From contig OX579636.1 in NCBI GenBank assembly GCA_951230915.1, positions 28,021,567 through 28,085,566 of the forward strand: a DNA stretch of 64,000 nucleotides, written 5' to 3'. Source of the DNA: Antitrichia curtipendula (taxonomy: Eukaryota; Streptophyta; Bryopsida; Hypnales; Leucodontaceae). Below the pieces are notes generated by a model. It saw only the letters and a list, made by a program, of their open reading frames with translations. It was not told the DNA's origin and did no database searches. Shown one piece after another: positions 23,353 to 34,500 of the stretch; position 1 is the stretch's first letter; each line of letters starts with the position of its first letter. Position numbers and translations under genes: made by a program.

Positions 23353-23640
23353 GTGGCACTTTCTCAAAAAATGCCAGAAAAGGGGCTGGTATGGAATATA
23401 AGGGGAATGGCTTACAATAATAAGTACAATATTCCAAGTTCTCAGGAACAATCTTTGACAAATTTGGATTGTAAGATAATGGCAAAGATGTTGTTAACAA
23501 TGAAGATGAAATATATAGCATTCCAGGTTTGGAAGTATTTCCTATTACTTATCAACTTGATATTCAGATGCCTAGAAGAATTGTACTTTAAGTATGAGCA
23601 GAAATTGTTTTTCTTTATAGTTGAGGATGTTAGGGAGTAA
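23353..23640 (+). pseudogene. Short frame with a faint LINE reverse-transcriptase resemblance
   Basis: Ninety-five codons are open. The piece SLTNLDCKIMAKML recalls the 'S-L-x-N-x-D-x-K-I-x-A-K-x-L' segment of plant LINE reverse transcriptases (block before the palm). Nothing else of an RT is readable, and the rest (KYFLLLINLIFRCLEEL) is uninformative. The resemblance could be chance. Confidence 0.25.
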
Positions 23641-23727
23641 TGCTTCTGATTATAAGGTAGTTTGCTCTTCAAGTGACCATTTAGCTTATTGCCTTCTGGG
23701 AAAAATTAAACTCTTTGAAAAAAAATT

Positions 23728-23842
23728 CAGTAAATTTTCTTAGTAAGAAAAATGGAATTGACATCTAACCCAAACCATTTCATATTTTTAGGACCTTTGT
23801 AGAATTAGTTACAAATTTTTGAAGGTTGAAATGCTTAAGTAT
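23728..23842. repeat. Dispersed ~115-bp repeat, copy 2
   Basis: CAGTAAATTTTCTTAGTAAG, GACATCTAACCCAAACCATT and GAATTAGTTACAAATTTTTG line up with copies at 20972-21090 and 51233-51346. Confidence 0.55.
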
Positions 23843-24219
23843 CCTCTAACATACCAATGTATAACTAATTAGCCACCTCACAATATGATGATGCGTATGG
23901 ATGATCGAAAACATTTTGAGTATTGTACCTGGAAGTCACCTTTCGGCACTTGCTTGCCAAATAATTAAATAAAGTCCTAGATGAACTTTGGCACTTTAAA
24001 ATATAATTTTTTGGAAATTTGGCATTAAAATGAAGTAATTTAATTTAATTTGGCAACCACCTCTTCTAGATTTGATAGTCTCATCTGTTGTAAGTAATGA
24101 TGTACACACAATCTTTTTATACGAGTGGGGAGGTAGGAGGTAAACAACCCATATAGGATAAGTATTAAATTAGGATTAGTAGAAGTTCAACTGTTCATAC
24201 CTAGTTAAGTCAAAAGCAA

Positions 24220-24528
24220 GAATTGTGTTTAATGTAGAATTTTAGACTTCATTTTGGCATAGCAAAATAACTCTTTTGAGATTTAGAGCCTCCAATCAAA
24301 AGTTATGGACACATTCAAAGAGGGGTTGGAAGGAACATTTTTTTTCACATTTTTAAACATCCTCTCTAAATTTTGTCTATAACTTTTGACTGAAGGTTTT
24401 AATTCTTAAACATTTTTGTAGAGGTGAAATTTAGATTGATTTTTCAACTTTTCGTAGTTCAAAAAAATTTGAAAAAATTAATCTACTATGCTAAAATGAG
24501 GTATGAAGTTCTACATTGCACACAATTC
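24220..24528. mobile_element. ~309-bp foldback (MITE-like) element
   Basis: The left arm begins GAATTGTGTTTAATGTAGAA; the right arm, read inward, begins GAATTGTGTGCAATGTAGAA. The arms stay similar well inward (TTCATTTTGGCATAG versus CTCATTTTAGCATAG, and TCAAAAGTTATGGACA versus TCAAAAGTTATAGACA). The whole unit could form one long imperfect hairpin. No clear target duplication was found, so the class is open. Confidence 0.6.
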
Positions 24529-25430
24529 CTACATTTTGACAATGAGCGGTCAAGCTTTCATTTTCAAATTGTCCCATATCCTTTGAAAATTCATGATGGA
24601 CAATGAGCTTTATTTTAAAATGACTTCTCCATCCTGTATGGAATTTGTAATTTTTGCACTTGGCCATATGAAGTTGCACTTACAAACCAAACAAGCAAAC
24701 TTGACCTCATCTCGAACAAAGAAGGCCTTTTTCCGCTTCTTTTTTTCCATACAAAACCGTTGGAAAAGACATTGATTTTTTTGTGCAATGGTAGTGTTTC
24801 AACAAATTCATTTTTTTCAATGTATCATGCACAATACATAGTGTTGTTTTTTTAACAACTTCATAACTTCACAGCTTTCATAATGCATTTTAGTTCACAA
24901 TTAAACATTATTCACAAATCACAAAAACATCCATTGCAATCACATATTATTAAATATTGTCCTGTATTGTAGTACGTTTACCTTAATTCTCCTACTCATA
25001 TGTTTTGAAACTAAGTACACCACTCTTGTAAATTCTATTCAATGTAAAACATGAATTCAATATGAACCATCATCATTCCACAACCATTCATTGTCCAATT
25101 CTTCTAGTTGCATTGCTATGTGCTCCAACAAATGTGGTTTTGCTAATGTTGGGATGCTCACTTTTTTCTAACCAAACTCCAATACTTTCCCTACATAAAA
25201 CAACACTCCTACTCTTATTTCAGTTGCCTCTACTATGAGGGCCATAAATTGTCCAACTTAAAGGTCCTTCTCTAGTTCAAACACTAGAAACGGATCTTCA
25301 TCTTTTTTAGTGCTCCTTGTTGCAATTGTTTCTCCCCTTTCATTTATCCTTCTTCTTTGGAGAACCTTTGTCCTCGCAACTTGTATCGGCTTGTTCTTCC
25401 GCGGTCCAAAGTAGCCTCAAGCTTTGGGAT
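24529..25430. other. AT-rich, no gene seen
   Basis: Frequent stops in all frames; no terminal repeat or protein motif recognised. Confidence 0.5.
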
Positions 25431-25718
25431 TGGACATTGTCGTGATGATAGAGTCCAGCACTAGTAACATCATATTTGATTCCTCCCTTTCACCGGGAAC
25501 AATATTGACCTCAACATTATTCCCTTTGTTTTCTTCAACATTTGATGGCCAAATGACATATTCATCCATATTGTTCTAGTCCATGCCATCCACTATCAAA
25601 CACATATATAAGTCCAGTGTAATCATTGTTGACCTTTTGAATAACCAATCATCACGCATTTCCTCCATTTGATGCTAGATATGTACAATGTACCACTTCT
25701 TTATCTCCTCTTGAGTAG

Positions 25719-26795
25719 CTACATTTGTTGTACCTTCCATTCCATATTTATAAGTCTCCCATTAGTGGTAGCACTTTGAAAATTGGGAGTAAGAAGGAAT
25801 TTGTACATGTGGAAATTCCTTACACCACAACCATGAAATGAAGAAAGGCTCAATGGTTCTCCATCCACCATTTTTTGCACTTCTTCATTCACATACTGAA
25901 ATACATCCAATTTTGTCATGTTCAAAGGTAACAATATCAACGGTACTACATTGTTATCATATGTCCTCCATATTTGCCTATATGATTGCGTGAATCCAAC
26001 TTCTTTCACGAACTCTTCAAAACTTGCACATGCTCCAAACATTCTGACTGGCTCCTTCCTTCGGGTGGAATGTATTCCTATATATTGCAGTCACTCTCCC
26101 ATATATTTGTTGTGATTGCTTCAATTGCTTGAAATAGTGTTGCAAATAATCCAGAGTTGTTGCGTAATACATATTGCAGACATCAATACCATCCAACTTT
26201 GTCTCATATTTATGTCTTCTTTTTCTTTTTGTTCTTTTAAAAAAATACTCAGCATTTATAGTATTCATGTTTGACCAAAGTTCATACTTCTAGCCCCACG
26301 CCATGCACCTCTCATTCAGTATATACTTCTCGTCTATTTCACTGAAACAATTATTCTTGCATACACCTTTATTTTTTGCAACTAATACACTCTGCAACAT
26401 CATTTTATGACTCATTAACTCCCCGCTCACATGTGGCCCTCTTTCACGTCTTCTTTTATTTACCATTGAATAGCTTCATATGCTTCTAGTTTATGGTAAT
26501 CCATCCTTTCCTTCTGTAGTAGGCCCGCTACTATTTCCCAATTCATGTGTCAGAAATCTCTTTAGAAGAATGTTACTCTCACCATGTGTGCTTAAAAAAA
26601 TATGTGAAGGACTAGGGCTGCTATTGCTTTCGTGGAACTCAAATTTCCGGTATTGACAAAATAATGTTTTGTCATGTTCCCAAATTTAAAATACCTGGCC
26701 TTTCCCTCCTTGTGGTACAAATTCTTAATTTCTTCTAATAAATCACCAATCTCACACATTGACCAAAATGTTCCCCTACTAATTCTCATATCCAT
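25719..26795 (-). pseudogene. Unrecognised decayed coding region
   Basis: Three protein-like frames follow each other on the minus strand. The first (26795-26592) includes EIGDLLEEIKNLYHKEGKAR and YFKFGNMTKHYFVNTGNLSS. The second (26268-26017) has NAEYFFKRTKRKRRHKYETK and YYATTLDYLQHYFKQLKQSQ. It joins by a one-step frameshift near 26030 to the third (26042-25719), with KFEEFVKEVGFTQSYRQIW and VNEEVQKMVDGEPLSLSS. Composition is unlike random AT-rich frames, and the joint keeps a sensible sequence, so this was once a gene. I recognise no domain. An old transposable-element ORF is the likeliest origin, by context only. Confidence 0.4.
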
Positions 26796-26799
26796 ACAA

Positions 26800-27755
26800 T
26801 TTCATCCATAACATGCAGTATCTACTTGGCAACCTCATGGGGCTACAATTTAATATAATGAAGTTCCATTCCACATGTAATCAATGACACCTAATCTAAC
26901 AACAGCTCCTATTTTAAAGATGAGTTGTACATTGTCCTCATTTCTATTTGCTTGTCCAGCATGCTTGCCAAATACACCACCTTCAAAAAGTCTAGTGCAA
27001 TATGCTTCAACAATTCTTTGTCCAATACTTCCTCAATTTGGCCCTCCAATTGTTGTAAGAACATGTACTACCATTGGACTACCAAAATCCCTTCCATCCA
27101 CTATTGTTCTTTGTTCCTGATCTCATACCATTCCACTTACAATGAATACCATTCTATGTGGGCCCAATTTGAAGACATGAATTTAGCTCATCCAAAAAAT
27201 AAATGTTGAATTGCAATGACAAATAACTTACAAGGTCTTCAAGTTCCAAGTATACAATTTTTAATTGTCTTATCACTTTTTATTTCTAACATAATGTTAT
27301 TATGTTTGTACTATGTAAACAAACAAATCTTTTTTTTCCTAACCATTAAGAATTTTCTATTTTCCTATGTTTATCTATAAAACCAAAAACAATGAATTGC
27401 TCCATACACATATTTTACAATGTTGTTCTTCACTTCTCCAAGCACTTCTCTTAGTTATATGCGCTACAAATTTTATGAAAAGTGGCTTTGCATATGTGAA
27501 TGGCTTTACTATTACTAGTTTCAAAACGTTGTATTCTTCAACATTAGTCTGCATTGTCAAATGACTTTCGTCAACATCTGTAAAAAATTGTAGTTCGATA
27601 AAGTTCAATGCCGTAATTCACTTGTATTATTATTTGTTACAGCTGGATTTGACACTCGTTTCCAAACACCAGACAAACTTTACGATTAATCCTTCAGCAT
27701 TGTAATGTCATATTCCTTGACAATAAACAAATTCATATGTCTATTTATTTTTTAT
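26800..27755. other. No gene seen
   Basis: AT-rich; some plus-strand frames (26884-27120, 26925-27209) overlap in different phases and look like composition effects next to the decayed region. Confidence 0.4.
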
Positions 27756-27757
27756 TG

Positions 27758-28262
27758 TTGCTTGGATGAAAATAATTCTAATTTGCAGAGGTCACTTATC
27801 AAGTTCTTGTCCTATCTATTGATTGGATTTGATGTTCCTAGAATATTTTTTTTCCAAAAATTCTAGATGTGGAAGTATGTCAAGTTGTGGACCAATCCAA
27901 GCTTGAAATGATAGTATTTCAAAACTAGATTTGCAAAAATGACGTCACACACGTCAAACAATTATGAGTTTTAGAAAATCATGAGGCCCAACAAACCTCT
28001 TTTGGAATTTATTCCAATGAGTTTTCCTACAAAAACAATAATATTCTACTTGTAATCGAATTTTGATGGCATTTTAAATTTAAATAAGAATTATTGGTGA
28101 TGACATTGGTAAATCTAACCATACAGGTGGAATTTGAAATCAAAATCTACAACTTCCATCTGTATATCAATTCCAATATAGTTCTCTAAATAACACTTGA
28201 CAATGATTTTTATAAAATCATCAATTAAAAAAAAGACTCTAGATGTTTATAGGTTAATTCTA
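27758..28262. repeat. Dispersed ~500-bp repeat, copy 1
   Basis: This segment (CTTGGATGAAAATAATTCTA ... ATTGGTGATGACATTGG ... GACTCTAGATGTTTATAGG) aligns along its length with 47299-47805 in the same orientation. Shorter pieces of the same family recur at about 29165-29340 and 29760-29850. Confidence 0.65.
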
Positions 28263-29426
28263 GTACATCACAAACATTTTCTACTAATCACAAATTTTAA
28301 AGAAAGCTCAACACGTTCAAGATTCAATTAACAAACCTAGCAAATTAAAGAACATTTCAATAAAACACGGAGCCTACTATAGTCAATTGTACTAAAGGAC
28401 ACTTCACAGTACAGCTATCTAAGTTGAGAGGCCATGCCCAAACTTTGAATGAGATTACAAAGAAATGGGCATATTCAAAGTTTGGACAAGTCCAAAGTCC
28501 AAACCTATATTGTTTGACTTTTATCCTTTTCTCTCCACAAATAATACTTAACACTTAATACTAAACACTTTTAGCATTAAAAAATAGAACTTAAATATGA
28601 TTGATTATGATTTTTTCATTGAAGACATTGTGCAAGGGTGTCCATTGCAATGTTCAATTTCCATAATGCTAAAAACTACTGAAAATGTACATGCAATGAA
28701 GTATATCTTTGAAAAAACAAACATAACATATTAAATCTTTTAAAATGGACATTTCGAGATGCTACAAATGCATTGGAGTTCTACATATTCAGTTTTTTTT
28801 CCAATTTTTCTTTTGTTGACCTTGTCTCTAGATTTGACATTTGGACGCAGATTAAAAGACTTCAAATCCCTTCAACACATTTTTGACGCTTGTGCTCAAT
28901 CATTTTAATCTCTTAATTTGTAAATGATGTTGTTGTGTTTTATTTTGAAAAGTGACTCCTACTATGTCTAATTCAAATTTGTATGGTCTGAATTTTAAAC
29001 ATAATAGGTACATCTTCTATCAGAATATTGACTTTTTGTTCAATTAGAACTAAACTTTCTCGAAGCTCATAAATTAAGGGCCTTGGCCATTCAAAGGTTA
29101 CAATATTTATTTTTATATAATGGTCAAATATGGTATTTGTAGAATATAGTATATTTATTTGTTTATTGTAGGAAAGTATGTCAAGTACTTGATCAATGGA
29201 AAACAACATTCCTAAGACTGCAAGTCAAATTAAAGATTGCGAAAACAAGATAACAGTCATTGCATTCAATAGTTTCAAAGAAATCACCACATCAAAATAA
29301 GCTCATTTCAAGTGCATTCCAATGACTTCCAAAAAATAAATAAAAATGTCTTTCTTGTACTTCAGCTCATCAATATTTGATAATTTTTTGTTTAAATTTT
29401 TTTTAAATGATTGATAAAAAAAATAA
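28263..29426. other. No gene seen
   Basis: AT-rich DNA with dispersed-repeat fragments (about 29165-29340). No coherent frame. Confidence 0.5.
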
Positions 29427-29713
29427 GTAAGGTTAAAACACATAAAACCACACAAATAAGCAATTCAGCATGGTTGTCATTATTATATTGAATTTTTGGG
29501 GTAGAATCATGTTCAAAGATGAAAGAATACTGTAGATTCTCTAAGAATGCTTTCTTTGGACACTATACAAATAAACTACAAATTTTCTAAGTGTTGAAAA
29601 TAGGATTTTGGAAAACCAATTATAGACTTTCATGAACAATGAAAGTACATTTTATGGTAAAATCTAGCCTATTTTCTCTTAGAGAACATGCAATTTAAGA
29701 TGTAGTTACCTTA
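29427..29713 (-). mobile_element. Second copy of the 22702-23024 MITE, inverted
   Basis: Its left end (AGTAAGGTTAAAACACATAA, then CACAAATAAGCAATTCAGCA) matches the reverse complement of the right end of the first copy. Its right end (ATGTAGTTACCTTA) matches the first copy's left end. Internal sequence also matches in reverse (AAATTTGTAGTTTATT on the minus strand). It is more diverged at the ends than copy 1. Confidence 0.7.
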
Positions 29714-29978
29714 ATTTTAAAGTGAGGAGTCATTCTAGGAGTGTAGAGATATTTTATGAAATTGTGGTCCTACTTAATGGTTGAATTTGAAGTTACTAGA
29801 GTATATTTTTTCTTCTAAAATTACAAATGTAATAAATTACACTAAGGCCATCTAAACCCATATGGTTCGAATAACTAATAACGAATAACACACTGCTCTT
29901 GCTCTTCTCATCTACTCACTACCTCTTCTTCGATGCATTTGTCCATTATTCCTATGCACTAGATACCCTTGTGTTCAT

Positions 29979-30200
29979 GCTTCACTCCGCTTGTGCGACC
30001 CTCATTTTTGCTTCACTCCGCTTGTACAACCCTCACTCTTGCTTCACTTTGCTTGTGCGACCCTCACTCTTGTTTCACTCTGTTCGTGTGACCCTCACTC
30101 TATTCCTGCTCAACTCTACTTATACGACCCTCACTTTGTTCTGGTCAACTCCGTATGCTTTGCTCCTGCTACACTCTTCCGTGCCTTTGTGTTTTCCAAA
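29979..30200. repeat. 31-bp minisatellite, about six to seven diverged units
   Basis: The units start at 29979, 30010, 30041 and 30072 with the theme GCTTCACTCCGCTTGTGCGA followed by CCCTCACTCTT. They then decay through about 30200. Because 31 is not a multiple of three, the 108-codon open frame across it (29899-30225) is incidental: it samples all phases of the repeat. Confidence 0.8.
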
Positions 30201-30737
30201 TGAAGTCTATTTTCGAACCTGCTAGTTCTTTTGTAACATTGTAAACAACACTTTCTACTTAGGATTTTTTGTTTTTTTAATAGTCAGTGGTGTTCTCTTT
30301 TGAATATTATGTTGACTTCATTTTGATGCCATTTATTGAGTCTTTTTAGTTCGATGTCAGCTATCGACGCTGTTGAGTAGAGAGAAGTTTGCCTCGAGAA
30401 ATCACGGGGATTTTAGTTGCGACCAAAAAGTGGCTTAAGAATAAAAAATGGTAGTTGTGTAAATCTTCAAACTGGATCTTGAATGTTCTATACTGCCATA
30501 AAACTGCTTCCCCCTGGCATATCATGTTGGATCTCTAGGTTTGGATTCAAGGATCAAAGTAGAGATAAAAAAAACATGAGATATGGGACAAGTAGAACCA
30601 ATGGCATACCACGAGATACCGTCGATGATTATATTTCCTAAACTTTCAAATTCATGGTCTGTTGGTCATCAATCCAACCTCACCGTGAGAACAAAACAAA
30701 TCTTAATTATAGTGACAAAGAACCCCACTTCGTTGTC

Positions 30738-30779
30738 ACAACACAAAACAACACAAAACAACACAAAACAACACAAAAT
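30738..30779. repeat. 10-bp tandem repeat (AACACAAAAC)n
   Basis: Four near-perfect units of ACACAAAACA in a row within otherwise unremarkable sequence. Confidence 0.85.
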
Positions 30780-30904
30780 GAAGCTAAGCAATGGTTTGAC
30801 CCATGCCACCTGCAATTACAAAGATTACAAAAAAGACAAAGCCACAAGCCACAACACACAAATCTTTAACTCCAATTCCAACTCCAACTCTCTAACCGAA
30901 CTTA

Positions 30905-31480
30905 GATTTCATGCCACTGCTGCCGTAAAAGTCCAAATCAGATGAGTGATATTTTTTTAAGAATCTAATAAAATTTTCTATTTTTTCTCCAAATCTCAAG
31001 TCATTCCAATACTTTGTCAAATTTTTATGGCCACCTAAAGTTTCAGCACTTAAAATTGAGGGCAACAAACCCTTTTTCACTTCTGAATCAACACTCACAA
31101 CTCATTCATATAAGTTCCAAATAGGATGAATGATAGATTTATGAAAAGCTAACACAATTTTTCATACTCCCTCAAAATCTCATTGCAAACAAAAACTTGA
31201 AATCTTTTATGGTTGGTTGAAATCTCTGTCCCTTTACATAAAAGATAGTAGACCCCCTTCTACTCAAATTACTACAACTTTTGCATGGCAACTCCAAATC
31301 AAACAAGTGAGAGCTTTTTAGAAACATAACACCATAATATACAATACTTCAAATTTCCATTACCAAAGTTCACATACACCATAAGATCTTGTCTCCCACA
31401 TTCGGCTTTCAAAACTTTTTTTAAACCCCAATTCCACATTATTTCCAAGTCTCCTTGGTGAAATTTCCTAAGTCTTTTTC
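30905..31480. repeat. Tandem array of ~178-bp units, three diverged copies
   Basis: The phrase TCCAAATCAGATGAGTGATA near 30932 recurs as TCCAAATAGGATGAATGATA near 31110 and TCCAAATCAAACAAGTGAGA near 31287. The text between them aligns as well (TTTTTATGGCC/TTTTATGGTTGG; AACAAACCC/GTAGACCCCC/TTAAACCCC). Minus-strand frames here (30892-31098, 31299-31505) look protein-like (TLGGHKNLTKYWNDLRFGE). The units may derive from an internally repetitive coding region. Confidence 0.6.
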
Positions 31481-31509
31481 TAAAAACTAAAGTTACATGG
31501 ATCAACCTG

Positions 31510-34500
31510 TACTACTCTTTTATATAGGTGGACCTCCAAACATATTAGCCATCATTATTGACCAACTACCTCCTTCTTATCTTTATTTAAAACACTTATC
31601 TCCCTAACATTTCAACTAAAAGACAAACTAATATCCTACTACCTTTTTATAATTTCATACATACAAAAAACAAAATAAATCCGCACCTTCAAATATAGAA
31701 ATAAAAATTAAGATTTAATAGTAGTCTAATAGAAGTAAAAAACAAAACTTCAAATAAATTATCACTTCATCTTCAAGAACTTGAAGATGTGTTTAAGGAT
31801 ATCAACAATATAATCCGTACAGTCTGCCTTGGTCAAAGGATTGACTAGCCCTTGCAACCAATGTTAGTAGCCATGACTCTCTTCAACAGGCCTAGTCATA
31901 CAACAGTATTGATCGTTGTCGAGACCCTTGAAACATCTTTCAAGTGTCACTTCTTGACTATTAGGTTTGACATATCCAACTTGAAATAGAATCACTAAAG
32001 CTCAAGCATCATATTGAAGATTTTTGTGCCATCGTTTCTCCACGCGAAGTTGTTTCAACATTCAAGAAGGCCAGCTTCTCCTCATGGACACTCTTGTGGC
32101 AGTGCAAGGTTTAAAGGTAGATTTGACAATTGTGACAAAGAAAGTTCAAGCTCCGGTTCTAATTGAGGTTCTTCATCTTAAGAGTCCCAACCCCCCCTTC
32201 AGTTTGAGATATTGAATTTTGAAAAAATTAAAAATTAAAATTAAAAACAACAACAATAAAATTCCATAAAATGAAAAAATCACTCCAAACTAATGAGGCT
32301 CATAGGTGTCTCTCTTCTCCAAATAAATAGCATGTACAAGAAAGCATCACCTTGAAGCCACTCACAATGTTGTCATCTTTCTCTACACATTATTATAATC
32401 AAAACCTAAAAAAATAATATATACTATAATTTTCTACATAATGTACGCATTTGCAATGCGACAAGGCTACCATAAGGTTTGAATGTTTTAGTGATTTCAA
32501 CGCCATTCGAGCTTGTGGTCTATGAGTGCTTATTTACCCACCTTTGGTAAATACACGGGCACAAACTGATTCTTAATTCAACAATTAACTTCGTCCTAGA
32601 GGGTGCCTATTGCCGATTCATTGTGTCTTCCAAGCAATGGATCTTTCTTCAACTCTTAATTATATATAAACTTGAAATTAACCGATGAAACCTAACCAAA
32701 TTGAAAGAAATTGCTTCAACTAACTTCAGTTATTATGCTGCTGTGATTTTTAGTGAAAGGAAAGAAAGTCTAAATTTAGACATATAAGGTAAAAAGAATT
32801 CCATTTTTAATAATGTAAAATTCAACTTCATACGACCTCCCTACCCAAAGTTATGGACAGATGAAGTTTAGCCTTCAAAAGGCTATTTAAACTTCATCCA
32901 CTATTTTGAACTTGTTCCCTATTTTGATCTCCTTTGAAATTTAACCTTTGGTCCTAAGTATATGACTCATAACTATTTTCCAAGTCTAAACTTGTATGGA
33001 TGATTTTAACCTTGTTTCATCCAATTTTCATCCTAAACTTCATCTGTTAATATTTTCTTCAATTTAACTTCAAATTTGATGTGTGATACATTTTTGGAAA
33101 CCTCTGGGCCTATTATACAAGTTTGTAAATCTACACTTAGGAAAAATCTGATCTAGACACTGATTTAAACTATTAGTTTGGTCACTTGTTTATATATGCA
33201 AGTTTTTGAGAGTCAAAAAGAAATAGTTTAAGTTAGAATCTTACCTTGCTTTGAGTTTTGGTCGGTGGGTTATTAAACATTCCTTCAAATTCTCTATCAT
33301 TAGCCATATTTCAAAGTTGTTTGATAATTTTTTCCACGTCTTAAAGAGGATCCAGAAATACAATTTTGGGAGTTAAAATATTATTTCATCTTTTCATTTT
33401 TTTCTCTTTCTTTCCCTTTCACACTATTTCACTTCAATTAATATATCCTAAGAAATGAGGATATACAACAAGTGGTGTTGGAATATCCTCACTTGCCTCT
33501 TCACTCAGTGTATGTTTGCTTGCAAACCAACACAACAAGTGGTAGTACAAAAGCAATTTAGATATACAACACGTGTTAAAACAAAAATTGGTTAGTATAA
33601 AATTCAACAACAATGTGAATTAAAGGTCCCCTAAGCAGCATCGCCAAGGTATGGAAGAGGAATACTTTAGAATTAGTACAAACACCAAACTTGAACAAAA
33701 CTTGGCAAAAACAATTGCAAGTTAGTACAAACAACTTTCACCAAAACTTAAACATGTTAGTAAGATTTGAAAGGACCTCAGGTGCTCCAAAAACAAGTAA
33801 GTTTGCAACTTGGCTCAATAATGGCCAAAAATCCAAACTAATGGACCCAATAATGTAATAAAGCCAAAAATTAGCTACAAGAAAGGTTAATGGTTCAAAA
33901 TATGAATCAAGGGGTTATTTGAGAGGAGAAAGGGTGCTCTTTTATACATTTTTAAGTGCACCCATCTTCTTTCATTTCGTAACGATAATCTTATCACTTA
34001 AGATTTTCATCCTAATTTTCTTATTTTTGACTTTTTGCGTTGGATCAAACTCTAACTTTTGGAGTTTAACTTCAAATCACAAACAGATTGTGCCATTGGC
34101 TTTAGAAGGCCATTTTCAAGCTAAGAAAGATCCCTTTCCTATATCCTATGCCAAATGCAAAGAATCCTAGCGCCAACTTTTAAAACCAAAAAGGGGTAAA
34201 CATTCAACTTTTAAAGTTTGACTTTTGTATAAAAAGTAACTAGCCTAGGATCTTTAGTAGGTTTAAGGGAGTAAGAAAAGACACTTCAATTCAACTTAGT
34301 GTGCTCCCAAAACGCCGGTCAACTCTACATATAATCTTTAATTTTGCCGATTTTGGAGGATCTTGTCAGTTTTGATACTTCTGACTATTGGAATGCCACA
34401 AAACTTATTGAAGCCCATGATTAATATAAAATAATATTCTAATTTATAGTGAGATTTACCACACCTCGGATAATTTCTACAAATTTTCCATCTTGAATTT

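Noticed and set aside
23353..23640. Possible LINE reverse-transcriptase fragment
   Set aside because: Only one 14-residue stretch resembles the family; no YADD box or endonuclease is nearby. Kept only as a low-confidence entry.
29899..30225. 108-codon plus-strand frame
   Set aside because: Produced by a 31-bp tandem repeat; successive units are read in different phases, so it is not a repeated protein.
30738..30779. Regular short repeat considered as a CRISPR-like array
   Set aside because: Units are contiguous 10-mers with no spacers, and the sequence is eukaryotic.
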